This document shows positions 15,433 to 21,586 of a DNA stretch of 22,806 bases, piece after piece; position 1 is the first letter of the stretch; the number at the start of each line of letters is the position of its first letter. This DNA is from a virus. The notes below the pieces were generated by a model that was not told the DNA's origin, ran no database searches, and saw nothing but the letters and a program-made list of their open reading frames with translations. Both the position numbers and the translations under genes were made by a program. The stretch is from IMG/VR virus record IMGVR_UViG_3300025890_000174, positions 1-22,806 of that record; one strand, 5' to 3'.

Positions 15433-16224
15433 CTAGAAGGGGATTTCATCATCCTTCAATGGAGGAGTGGGGGTGGAGGCCCCTTCCTCTGGCGCAGCTT
15501 TCACTTCACCCGCAGCGATACTATCGCGGAAGGCTTTGGCTTCGAGCAAAAGGTCGCGGTCTTGGACCAAACCAACCTTGTCTACTTTGTAGTTGAACCA
15601 TGAACCTCGGTCATTGCTGTCTTGAACCGTGGTCAGTTTCCACTGTGTTGCGAACAGCGGAGGCAAGATCATCTGCCCAGTCTTCGGGTGCTTGATCTTT
15701 TGCATGGCGATCTTGGTCTTCCATTGACGGCTGACCTTTAGCTGAGTTGACTTCATGTCAACGACAACAGGTTGTGTGATGCCATCCTCGCCCACAATCA
15801 AACAGAAGTGCTGATCTGATTTGACCAACTCGTTTCCGTTAGGCAAGATTTCTTTGGACCCATCACGCTTGGTTTGTTGCAGCACAGGATCACTGATGGA
15901 TATCTCACCTTGGTATCCGCCGCCTTGTTCTCTCGGGACGAACTCCAGATACTTGGTAGTCTGATAGCAAGGCAGGATGTTGATACCCTCTTCCCCAACA
16001 AAGAGTTCCATGGTGACGTTGTTAAACATGTCACCCTCTTCGGAACCCTCAATGTACTCAGCTTCACGCTTCTTGAGTTGCGGGGACATGGCCTGCAAGA
16101 TACGAACAAACGGTATCTGCATTTCGCTACTGTCAAAGGTCGCACCCTCGCCAGCAAATCCCATGATGTCATCCATGACATCTGTGCTTAACTCTGCATT
16201 TTTCTTTTTAGCTACGGCACCCAT
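15433..16224 (-). CDS. Putative single-stranded-DNA-binding protein
   Basis: The protein has 263 residues from ATG 16224, chosen over an upstream in-frame start (16296) because GGAGG lies seven bases before it and the upstream TAA ends one base away (TAATATG). The core (about 30-230) reads QIPFVRILQAMSPQL, EGSEEGDMFNN, GINILPCYQTTKYLEF and KTGQMILPPLFATQW, a layout I recognise from a widespread phage family encoded beside primase and polymerase. A flexible Pro/Glu-rich linker (about 243-257) ends in DDEIPF, the acidic tip by which SSB proteins recruit partners. Fold and tail support ssDNA binding; the domain family itself is not named with certainty. Confidence 0.72.
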   Translation of the reverse strand: MGAVAKKKNAELSTDVMDDIMGFAGEGATFDSSEMQIPFVRILQAMSPQLKKREAEYIEGSEEGDMFNNVTMELFVGEEGINILPCYQTTKYLEFVPREQGGGYQGEISISDPVLQQTKRDGSKEILPNGNELVKSDQHFCLIVGEDGITQPVVVDMKSTQLKVSRQWKTKIAMQKIKHPKTGQMILPPLFATQWKLTTVQDSNDRGSWFNYKVDKVGLVQDRDLLLEAKAFRDSIAAGEVKAAPEEGASTPTPPLKDDEIPF

Positions 16225-16225
16225 A

Positions 16226-16783
16226 TTACTTCCTCCGGATCTGTGCAGTATTTGCAATGAACGCCCCGAACAGGTCGAGGTCGATTGGTTTACCATCCGT
16301 CACGCGCTCTTTAATAAACGCTTTGAGTGTGGATGGGTGGACGTGGGTCTTGGTCTTCGGGTCGAAGCCTCGTTCTTGTAACAGGCCCACTACATCCCCT
16401 GCTACGTTGTCTTCACCCTTGCCAAACGACACCGTGATATCGTTCTTTATTATATCGTCCAGCCCGTTGTCGCGCAGCCAATCAAAGGCAGCGTCTTTAT
16501 TCGCAACGGGTATTGAAGCAGACACAATCATCTTTCGCTCGACGACAGAACCATCGACATCAAGACGCTCGACCCCCATCTCATCCATCAAGGACGGGAT
16601 GTTCTCCACCGAGAGTTTGTGTTTCTCCTGCTTTAAACTTTTAATATAGTCTTCCGCTTCGCTGATCTTTGCTTCAACTTCGCGGAGTGATCGAACCAGT
16701 TGACTAAGTTGTTTTCCGGTTCCAGTATCGACAGAGGACAGGGCCTCGTCTTCGTCATACAAGTCTTCAAATATGTCACTCAT
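16226..16783 (-). CDS. Conserved phage coiled-coil protein, replication-associated
   Basis: The protein has 185 residues. It has an acidic N-terminus (IFEDLYDEDEALSSVD), a probable coiled coil at about 26-60 (LVRSLREVEAKISEAEDYIK), and a C-terminal part with GLDDIIKNDITVSFGKGED and HVHPSTLKAFIKERVTDGKPI. The IKN.I.V.FG.GE...VHP.TLKAF..E pattern recurs in phage genomes next to the single-strand-binding-like gene, so a partner role is plausible. No enzymatic motif was seen and function is unknown. GAGGA seven bases before the ATG supports the start. It is the first gene of the leftward replication block, directly facing the SNF2 helicase gene. Confidence 0.7.
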   Translation of the reverse strand: MSDIFEDLYDEDEALSSVDTGTGKQLSQLVRSLREVEAKISEAEDYIKSLKQEKHKLSVENIPSLMDEMGVERLDVDGSVVERKMIVSASIPVANKDAAFDWLRDNGLDDIIKNDITVSFGKGEDNVAGDVVGLLQERGFDPKTKTHVHPSTLKAFIKERVTDGKPIDLDLFGAFIANTAQIRRK

Positions 16784-16859
16784 AAGTTTTTCCTCTTCAG
16801 GGTTGATTTATCCGGTAGCCTCGTGCTATCCGTACAGTAGACAATAGTGGAGGTATATG
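16784..16859. promoter_or_regulatory. Divergent control gap between replication block and SNF2 gene
   Basis: These 76 bp separate the leftward replication block from the rightward helicase gene and must hold promoters for at least one direction. Two direct TATCCG copies (16809-16814 and 16827-16832) lie 18 bp apart and share TATCC with the boxes at 21.66-21.74 kb. A TTGATT at 16803 could be a rightward -35, but no good -10 follows. GTGGAGG upstream of 16860 is the ribosome binding site of the helicase gene. Confidence 0.45.
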
Positions 16860-18329
16860 ATGGTTGTCAACTACAAATATAAATTGCCACCTTTTAATCA
16901 TCAAGCCGAGGCGCTTGACACAGGGTGGGATCGCATCGAGTTCGGCTTGTTCATGGAGATGGGAACAGGCAAGTCAAAAGTTTTGATCGACAACATGGGT
17001 ATGCTGTACCTGTCTGGCCTGATCGACTTCGCCTTGGTCATCGCACCAAAGGGCGTGTACCGCAACTGGGTTGCCAAAGAAATACCCGAGCACATGTCCG
17101 ATGATGTACCGCACCGTGTCATACGGTGGGTCACCGCGCCAAACAAAAAACAACTAGCAGAAATGCGTTCAGTCAAAGACAAGTTCGATGGCCTGACAAT
17201 CTTTGTTATGAACGTCGAGGCTTTTTCTTCCCCCAAAGGTAATGCGTCTGGGCAATGGATGGGTCGTGCGCTAGGCTCAAACGGTATGATCGCCATTGAC
17301 GAATCAACCACAATCAAAAACCACAAAGCCAAGCGCACCAAGAACCTTATGAAAATCGCAGGGAACTTCAAGTACAAAAGACTGTTGACAGGCTCTCCGA
17401 TAACAAAAAGTCCAATGGATATTTATTCGCAGTGCGAGTTCCTTCGCTCTGGGTTGTTGGGTTTCGAAAGTTACTACGCATTCCAAGGTCGGTACGCAGT
17501 AATGCAGCGCCGCACCATGGGATCCCACTCGTTCCAGCAGTTGCTGGGCTTCAAGAACCTAGACGAACTGACCAATAGCATCGACACGTTTTCGTTTCGG
17601 GTGCTCAAAAAAGACTGCCTCGATCTGCCCGAGAAAATATACACCGCTCGCTACGTCACGCTGACCGACGAACAAATCAAGATGTACAACCAGATCAAGC
17701 AGCAGGCACTGATCCTACTCGACAATGGTGATCTAGTCTCGACCCCCGCTGTAATTACCCAGCTACTCAGGCTACAACAGATCATGTCTGGGCATGTCAA
17801 GACAGATGACGGTGACATCCTGACGTTTAAGTCATCGCGTATGGATGCGCTCGAAGAGATCATCGAAGAACATGACGGCAAGGCAATCGTCTGGTCGCGC
17901 TTCCGACACGACATCAAAGAGATCACCACCATGCTCAACAAAAAGTTCGGGGAAGGCAGCGCCGCTGCATACTTCGGGGATACGTCCGACGACGAGCGAC
18001 AAAGAATTGTCGAGCACTTCCAAGATCCAAACCACCCGCTGAAATATTTCATAGGCAACCCAGCCACCGCAGGCTACGGCCTCACGTTGACCGAAGCAAA
18101 CCTCGTGGTATACTATGCCAATGACTTCAATCTGGAAACACGCATCCAATCAGAGGACCGTGCACACCGGATCGGACAAAAGAACAACGTGACGTACATC
18201 GATCTGATCTCCGAGGGCACAATCGATGAGCGCATCGTCAAAGCATTACGGTCAAAGATCGACATCGGTGCTTTGGTGCTAGGAGAAGAGGCTAAACAAT
18301 GGCTAAAGTTAAATCCTACGAGGAAGTAA
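16860..18329 (+). CDS. SNF2-family superfamily 2 helicase/ATPase
   Basis: The protein has 489 residues. Motifs in order: PFNHQAEAL (Q-motif-like, 11-19), MEMGTGKS (Walker A, 33-39), IDEST (DExx box, 146-150), LTGSP (motif III, 176-180), NPATAGYGLTLTEAN (motif V region) and RIQSEDRAHRIGQ (motif VI, 428-440). These define an SNF2-type DNA translocase. Two ATGs are adjacent; I prefer 16860 because GGAGG is six bases upstream, versus three for 16857. In phages such enzymes occur with replication genes; a role at the fork, in recombination or in stripping proteins from DNA is possible. It is transcribed opposite to the replication block, so it may follow different timing. Its end overlaps the next gene by 31 nt. 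Confidence 0.93.
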   Translation: MVVNYKYKLPPFNHQAEALDTGWDRIEFGLFMEMGTGKSKVLIDNMGMLYLSGLIDFALVIAPKGVYRNWVAKEIPEHMSDDVPHRVIRWVTAPNKKQLAEMRSVKDKFDGLTIFVMNVEAFSSPKGNASGQWMGRALGSNGMIAIDESTTIKNHKAKRTKNLMKIAGNFKYKRLLTGSPITKSPMDIYSQCEFLRSGLLGFESYYAFQGRYAVMQRRTMGSHSFQQLLGFKNLDELTNSIDTFSFRVLKKDCLDLPEKIYTARYVTLTDEQIKMYNQIKQQALILLDNGDLVSTPAVITQLLRLQQIMSGHVKTDDGDILTFKSSRMDALEEIIEEHDGKAIVWSRFRHDIKEITTMLNKKFGEGSAAAYFGDTSDDERQRIVEHFQDPNHPLKYFIGNPATAGYGLTLTEANLVVYYANDFNLETRIQSEDRAHRIGQKNNVTYIDLISEGTIDERIVKALRSKIDIGALVLGEEAKQWLKLNPTRK

Positions 18330-18541
18330 TCGAAGCAATATGCGATTACAAAAAAGGCTGGACCAATCTGAACAGCGCAACGAGAGAGCTTAACGAATTG
18401 ACTGGGCTCTCTCCCGACATCGCCGCCGCCTTTCTCAAAGATATGAAACGCCACAACGTCACGCAGATCCGAGGGTACTCTAAAGAAAAAGATTACCAGA
18501 TCGCTGGCAAAAAAGGTAAGTTCAACGAGGCAAAAAAATAA
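18299..18541 (+). CDS. Small basic protein downstream of the SNF2 helicase, unknown
   Basis: The 80-residue product is Lys-rich and helical: SYEEVIEAICDYKKGW, then SATRELNELTGLSPDIAAAFLKDMKR, ending in GKKGKFNEAKK. The TRELNELTGLSPDIAAAFL stretch could be a helix-turn-helix-like segment but is not diagnostic. It starts within the helicase gene with GGAG/AGAGG upstream, so it is translated from the same message and may be a partner of the helicase or bind DNA. A hairpin follows its stop immediately. Confidence 0.6.
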   Translation: MAKVKSYEEVIEAICDYKKGWTNLNSATRELNELTGLSPDIAAAFLKDMKRHNVTQIRGYSKEKDYQIAGKKGKFNEAKK

Positions 18542-18557
18542 CCCCGCCGAAGCGGGG
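18529..18557 (-). terminator. Rho-independent terminator of the leftward small-gene block
   Basis: Read leftward, CCCCGC-TTCG-GCGGGG (18557-18542) is followed by TTATTTTTTT (to 18532): a GC stem with a UUCG tetraloop and a T-tract, a textbook intrinsic terminator for genes at 18618-21507. Read rightward, the same stem lies one base after the stop of the 80-residue gene but lacks a T-tract, so it may work weakly in that direction as well. The T-tract lies inside the Lys-rich end of the opposite-strand gene. Confidence 0.88.
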
Positions 18558-18574
18558 CTAGTTGTTGAGGTCAG

Positions 18575-18596
18575 TAGGCCACAGGCGTGGGGCCTA
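18575..18596. other. Second short inverted repeat in the intergenic gap
   Basis: TAGGCC (18575-18580) and GGCCTA (18591-18596) flank a 10-nt loop. It lies 18 bp from the terminator, between the two converging blocks, with no T-tract. It may be an auxiliary transcript-end structure. Confidence 0.35.
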
Positions 18597-18617
18597 TCGA
18601 GCAGTGGTATTACTATA

Positions 18618-18788
18618 CTACGCAGCTTCCATTTCAGCAATAGCTTTCCTAATCAAGACCGATAGTTGTCGGGCCATGGACCTTTGCTCTGACTGCGCCA
18701 ACTTGCGCAGCATGTCGTGATCCTCTTTGATCAAGCCAACGTTCTGAAACTGCTGCTTGTCTTTCTCTTCCATCTTCTTGCGAGCCAT
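18618..18788 (-). CDS. Ribbon-helix-helix (Arc/CopG-like) small regulator
   Basis: This 56-residue gene is the last of the leftward small-gene block. It reads MARKKMEEKDKQQ, then FQNVGLIKEDHDMLRKLA and SMARQLSVLIRKAIAEMEAA: a short strand-like lead-in and two helices joined by an SMAR-type turn, the ribbon-helix-helix plan. Such proteins bind operator inverted repeats as dimers. The ribosome binding site GGAGG is seven bases before the ATG and lies inside a 9-bp inverted repeat, so its translation or transcription may be controlled, perhaps by itself. It is too short for certainty, but start signal, domain and context agree. Confidence 0.75.
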   Translation of the reverse strand: MARKKMEEKDKQQFQNVGLIKEDHDMLRKLAQSEQRSMARQLSVLIRKAIAEMEAA

Positions 18789-18791
18789 GAC

Positions 18792-18834
18792 TTGTCCTCC
18801 ATTTGTTGTGTGCTTCTACACTACTGGAGGACAA
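18792..18834 (-). promoter_or_regulatory. Inverted repeat covering the ribosome binding site of the RHH gene
   Basis: TTGTCCTCC (18792-18800) and GGAGGACAA (18826-18834) are perfect 9-bp arms with a 25-nt spacer. On the leftward message the GGAGG of the RHH gene pairs with CCTCC upstream. Inside the loop, GTGT-N6-ACAC can form a second small stem. This could hide the ribosome binding site or serve as a protein operator. Confidence 0.6.
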
Positions 18835-18842
18835 CATGCAAT

Positions 18843-19166
18843 CTAATCCTTTTCGTCCCGAGCATCCCGAGCATCCTTCCGAGCCTCTCGGTCCATGGCA
18901 TGAATGAAACCAGCAGGAACCTTGCGCGTAATCCGAATGCAGCGCCACGGTATGTCGTCCCGCTTGTCAGAATAGTTCGGAATGCAGTGCGCCGTTACCT
19001 CGTCGCCAACCTCAATGTCCATGGCATCGACGATCCGCTTGTTAAAGAATACGCCGTCACCTTCCTCGTTCGATCCAAACGCACTGTCTGTATACGTCAG
19101 TTCCTCAATCAAAACTTCCATTTGTTCTGAATGAAACTTCTTCTTCGTTTCAAAAATTTGGCTCAT
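18843..19166 (-). CDS. Phage protein of unknown function, possible OB/cold-shock-like fold
   Basis: The protein has 107 residues. The middle reads GDGVFFNKRIVDAMDIEVGDEVTAHCIPN and then IPWRCIRITRK, a pattern of a VFF strand, a helix, a GDEV turn and a final VxI strand that resembles small OB-fold or cold-shock-like proteins in phages. This is a fold guess, not a firm family. The tail is a highly charged DREARKDARDARDEKD helix. AAAGGA lies seven bases before ATG 19166, within the end of the upstream 56-residue gene (17-nt overlap). Confidence 0.62.
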   Translation of the reverse strand: MSQIFETKKKFHSEQMEVLIEELTYTDSAFGSNEEGDGVFFNKRIVDAMDIEVGDEVTAHCIPNYSDKRDDIPWRCIRITRKVPAGFIHAMDREARKDARDARDEKD

Positions 19167-19320
19167 AAATTATTCCTTTCTCTTCTTGTTTCTTTAGATA
19201 GTTAAGCTCGTTGATAAGGCCCTCGATCCGCGGATCTCGGTGATTCTCCCATTCGATGTCGTCAATCTCCCGCGACAATTCCTTAATCTTTGTCGGTATG
19301 CACGTTACTCTTGGATCCAT
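19150..19320 (-). CDS. 56-residue coiled-coil-like phage protein
   Basis: This short gene starts MDPRVTCIPTKIKELSREID and continues with charged helical sequence (IEGLINELNYLKKQEEK), ending IIYEPNF. The heptad-like pattern of Ile/Leu suggests a small coiled coil. I recognise similar YLKKQ...YEPNF small proteins in phage genomes but know no function. A GAGGTGG lies 9-10 bases upstream. It overlaps the upstream gene by 38 nt in another frame and the downstream gene by 17 nt, and provides the latter's ribosome binding site. Confidence 0.58.
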   Translation of the reverse strand: MDPRVTCIPTKIKELSREIDDIEWENHRDPRIEGLINELNYLKKQEEKGIIYEPNF

Positions 19321-19441
19321 CTTGTGTGTCCACCTCTTTGTTTTTATCCCAAGGGTTGTCAGGCAACGTAACCTTCATGCCGTTCGCCATCTTGCGTTTG
19401 TAACCCTGCCATTCTTTGTCTTGTTCTGTCCATCTTTTCAT
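19283..19441 (-). CDS. 52-residue protein of unknown function
   Basis: A short gene reading MKRWTEQDKEWQGYKRKMAN, then GMKVTLPDNPWDKNKEVDTQ and a polar tail. The ATG forms an ATGA overlap with the upstream stop and has AGGGA seven bases before it, both strong start signs. It is basic at the N-terminus and polar at the end. The last 38 nt also encode the start of the next gene in a different frame. No family is recognised. Confidence 0.55.
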   Translation of the reverse strand: MKRWTEQDKEWQGYKRKMANGMKVTLPDNPWDKNKEVDTQDGSKSNVHTDKD

Positions 19442-19626
19442 ATCTGCTTCCCTGTGGCCCGAAGGTTCTTAACATAGGTATCCAACTCCTCACGCGCAGC
19501 GAACAACTCTCGATGCACGTTGGGCCGCGCATCACGGCGATACCGCTCATCTTGCAGCGCATCAACTTGCTGCTTGAGCCACCGCAGTTGCGACTGCTGA
19601 AACATGCTTAACTCTGCATCACCCAT
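19438..19626 (-). CDS. 62-residue helical protein of unknown function
   Basis: The product reads MGDAELSMFQQSQLRWLKQQVDALQDERYRR, then NVHRELFAAREELDTYVKNLRATGKQI (given in parts; Gln/Leu/Arg-rich helices). It looks like one or two amphipathic helices and perhaps a coiled-coil dimer. ATG 19626 is preferred over an in-frame start at 19686 because GGAG lies seven bases upstream and the overlap with the preceding gene falls to 8 nt. Its stop overlaps the next start as ATGA. Function unknown. Confidence 0.58.
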   Translation of the reverse strand: MGDAELSMFQQSQLRWLKQQVDALQDERYRRDARPNVHRELFAAREELDTYVKNLRATGKQI

Positions 19627-19861
19627 GGCCCAACTCCGGTCGGGCCTTGGGCCTGATAACTCTCGATGCAATGCTCGACACCTCACACGACATCATAATG
19701 TTCTTGCCGTACAAGTCGTACAATTCATCGTACAACGGCTCCGCAATGTTACGATCCATAACCGCCTGACAATGGTCCTTGCTTTGAAACCAAACCAACG
19801 TCTCAATCTCGGTCCCTTGAACTTCATACGACAAGACCAGCGCCGTGAAATACTCAATCAT
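19619..19861 (-). CDS. 80-residue protein of unknown function
   Basis: The product begins MIEYFTALVLSYEVQGTEIE and contains WFQSKDHCQAVMDRNIAEPLYDELYDLYG, then a SCEVSSIASRVIRPKARPELGHG tail. The alternation of a beta-strand pair, a helix and another strand (hxhhxx..W..S..hC..hm) suggests a small alpha/beta fold. The W.qSKDhC..Vm arrangement is seen in small phage proteins of unknown role. GGAGG six bases before ATG 19861 supports the start, with an 8-nt overlap on the gene before it. Confidence 0.62.
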   Translation of the reverse strand: MIEYFTALVLSYEVQGTEIETLVWFQSKDHCQAVMDRNIAEPLYDELYDLYGKNIMMSCEVSSIASRVIRPKARPELGHG

Positions 19862-20318
19862 CTATTTCCTCCACATCTATGTCCGCATGATATCTGTTGG
19901 GATGGCGTTGGTTCGCGTCCCAAGTGTAATCCTCCGCCGCCTTTCGTCTGGCGTCCGCTGCATCTTCCGCAACAATAATAAAGTCGTTGACCTGTGTCAC
20001 ACGAACATGAAACTCCTTAGGCGGCTCACAAGGCTGATCTGTGATATCATTGTAGTCGTTCAAATCTTTCCACCCGCGCCCATCATTCCAGTCCGCCTTC
20101 ACGTCACTATTGCGCAACTTCACACACATAACCAAGTTGCCTGCTTGCCCCCACAAAGCCGCTGTCTTTTCAGCCGTGTCAAAGTGGTCACGCATAACAG
20201 ATGCACTGTACGAGGATATGTCGTTGTCGAATGAATGAATCGTCGGGCCGTCGTCCATACAACTCGCATCCTGATACACCCCGATGTTTAGTATCTCTTC
20301 TTCAAACAAATAAGGCAT
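19854..20318 (-). CDS. Acidic phage protein of unknown function
   Basis: The protein has 154 residues from ATG 20318, chosen because the upstream gene ends at 20320; an earlier in-frame start would overlap it by 41 nt. The N-terminus (MPYLFEEEILNIGVYQDAS) and the centre (GRGWKDLNDYNDITDQPCEPP) are acidic. The C-terminal part (FHVRVTQVNDFIIVAEDAADARRKAAEDY) has the strand-turn-strand-helix layout of small DpnD/PcfM-like or phage modulator domains, a weak similarity. The last residues are DADIDVEEIDD. GGAGG is about 12 bases upstream, longer than usual. Function unknown. Confidence 0.6.
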   Translation of the reverse strand: MPYLFEEEILNIGVYQDASCMDDGPTIHSFDNDISSYSASVMRDHFDTAEKTAALWGQAGNLVMCVKLRNSDVKADWNDGRGWKDLNDYNDITDQPCEPPKEFHVRVTQVNDFIIVAEDAADARRKAAEDYTWDANQRHPNRYHADIDVEEIDD

Positions 20319-20319
20319 C

Positions 20320-20562
20320 CTACTTAACAACCTCCCAAACATTCTCAGACCCAGCATCAATACCAGTGTCCTTGATCAAACCTTTCTTGTGCAGGGCAGA
20401 CATAGTCACCCGAACCACGTTTAACGACAAACCAGTGCGGTCAGCTACCTGTCTCGCGGTCCCCGCACCTCGGCTCAACTCCGAAAGGATCTGCTCCTTG
20501 CGAGTTAGCTTCTCGTTACTCCGACGCTTCCGCGTCAACCGTTGCCAAAAATCCTTAATCAT
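20320..20562 (-). CDS. Winged-helix DNA-binding protein
   Basis: The product has 80 residues: a basic lead (FWQRLTRKRRSNEKLTRKEQIL), then a helix-turn-helix with ARQVADRTGLSLNVVRVTMSALHKKG (about 36-61) and a wing-like LIKDTGIDAGSENVWEVVK end. This is the common small winged-helix plan (LS.g..ta.qva..tgls...V...l..L.kkGli.). It is probably a transcription regulator of the phage. GAGGAG lies seven bases before ATG 20562, within the end of the upstream gene (8-nt overlap). Confidence 0.8.
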   Translation of the reverse strand: MIKDFWQRLTRKRRSNEKLTRKEQILSELSRGAGTARQVADRTGLSLNVVRVTMSALHKKGLIKDTGIDAGSENVWEVVK

Positions 20563-20767
20563 TTCTTTTCTCCTCTAGTAATGTATAGATTAGTTGGGTC
20601 ACGCATTCGAAATCTTCAACCGTGCCCCAGTTTACTTCCATGTCAGTGTGACCAAAGTCAGCATCCATCTCACGCATCTTTACAACCGCGTTCAACAACG
20701 TCTTAGCAGGCATCGTAAATGGAACCGCGCCGTACTCGTTCTCGTACCAACCATTAAGCGATCTCAT
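20555..20767 (-). CDS. 70-residue protein of unknown function
   Basis: Starting at ATG 20767 the protein reads MRSLNGWYENEYGAVPFTMP, then a helix (AKTLLNAVVKMREMDADFGH) and TVEDFECVTQLIYTLLEEKRND. The start was chosen over an in-frame ATG at 20830 because GGAGG lies seven bases upstream and the overlap with the previous gene drops to 14 nt. It is acidic overall. No family is recognised. Confidence 0.58.
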   Translation of the reverse strand: MRSLNGWYENEYGAVPFTMPAKTLLNAVVKMREMDADFGHTDMEVNWGTVEDFECVTQLIYTLLEEKRND

Positions 20768-21167
20768 CTTCGGGCCTCCAACGTTTGTCACTACAGTTGT
20801 ACTCACCCTCAAACAAACCACCTTCGTCACGGTAATCCGCCGTCACAACACAACCCAACTCATTAACCAAACGATCCCACACAGGGACAGGGGGAGACCA
20901 CGCAGTCCAACACTTGAACTCCAAAATTAATGACTCAACGTCACTATTCACACATCGAACGTTATCAACCTCACACAAATCCCACTTGGTTCCCCAGTTT
21001 TTTACACGCCAGTCATACCACGCAGGCACGTCACCTAAGTGATCGTTATACACCTCCAATGGCATCGGCTTAACCATCGAACAAAAGCTGGACAGATCAA
21101 AACTCAACGCACGAACCAACGGCTCTGGTCCAATGATACACACATTCTGATAACAATGATTAGGCAT
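20754..21167 (-). CDS. Api92-like (ferredoxin-like DUF1281) protein
   Basis: The protein has 137 residues. It begins MPNHCYQNVCIIGPEPLVRAL and has WYDWRVKNWGTKWDLCEVD at about 50-68, followed by LILEFKCWTAWSPPVPVWDRL. The pNHc.N.v.i.G and YdWr..NWGTKWd signatures are those of the ferredoxin-like Api92/YubB (DUF1281) family, carried by phages and plasmids; its function is not established. AGGAGG lies 12 bases before the ATG. It overlaps the upstream gene by 8 nt. Confidence 0.82.
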   Translation of the reverse strand: MPNHCYQNVCIIGPEPLVRALSFDLSSFCSMVKPMPLEVYNDHLGDVPAWYDWRVKNWGTKWDLCEVDNVRCVNSDVESLILEFKCWTAWSPPVPVWDRLVNELGCVVTADYRDEGGLFEGEYNCSDKRWRPEDEIA

Positions 21168-21507
21168 GACCCGACACCGCCTCCTCTAACTCGCGCAAGT
21201 AACCCTCTTGATACGGGCTGTCCGCAGGATCATCCTCAAAAGATCTTAGCGCCGTGTGAAGATCAAAACCTTCAACCAACATATCAGCACTCGCCGCCTC
21301 ACGACCCGCCTGATAATCTATAGGCAACTTCACATCATCTTTCGTACCCTCGATGCACTCGTAATACACCAAATCATTGGTGTCCCAGTAATCCTTAGAC
21401 CAATCTAACCAATGCTCGTAAGCCGCTTCCTTACTGTCGGCACGAACTTCAGTAGTGAAAAAATCACCGTCCTCGTCCTCGCGCCATGTAAATGTAAAAG
21501 TAGGCAT
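21160..21507 (-). CDS. Strongly acidic protein, first gene of the leftward small-gene block
   Basis: The protein has 115 residues with about 30 Asp/Glu against 9 Lys/Arg, a net charge near -21. The N-terminus (MPTFTFTWREDEDGDFFTTEV) is a probable beta hairpin, followed by helical and acidic segments (SKEAAYEHWLDWSKDYW, RSFEDDPADSPYQEGYLREL). No family is recognised. Extreme acidity and first position after the leftward promoter are typical of phage proteins that mimic DNA or bind host enzymes, but this is only a hypothesis. AAGGAAGGA lies about eight bases before ATG 21507. Confidence 0.66.
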   Translation of the reverse strand: MPTFTFTWREDEDGDFFTTEVRADSKEAAYEHWLDWSKDYWDTNDLVYYECIEGTKDDVKLPIDYQAGREAASADMLVEGFDLHTALRSFEDDPADSPYQEGYLRELEEAVSGHA

Positions 21508-21546
21508 AACTATTTCCTTCCTTAGTTACTTGTTGAACACATGCAA

Positions 21547-21573
21547 GTTATAGCATATCAGTGCAGTTGTCAA
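21547..21573 (-). promoter_or_regulatory. Leftward promoter candidate for the small-gene block
   Basis: Read leftward, TTGACA (21573-21568) is followed after 15 bp by TATAAC (21552-21547). The -35 is perfect for a sigma-70-type promoter; the 15-bp spacer is shorter than the usual 16-18. It sits about 40 bp before the first gene of the block. Confidence 0.6.
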
Positions 21574-21586
21574 GAACCTCGGTTCT
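21573..21586. promoter_or_regulatory. Operator-like palindrome touching the leftward -35
   Basis: AGAACC-TC-GGTTCT is a 6-2-6 palindrome directly adjoining (one base shared with) the TTGACA of the leftward promoter. This position suits a repressor or activator site. It is the only such palindrome noted here. Confidence 0.55.

Noticed and set aside
16225-16296. Longer N-terminus for the ssDNA-binding-like protein
   Set aside because: It would overlap the coiled-coil gene by about 70 nt; ATG 16224 has GGAGG and follows the upstream stop by one base.
18649-18948. 99-residue Ser/Gly/Cys-rich frame on the minus strand
   Set aside because: It runs across the RHH gene and the end of the 107-residue gene in another frame and has no domain or start signal.
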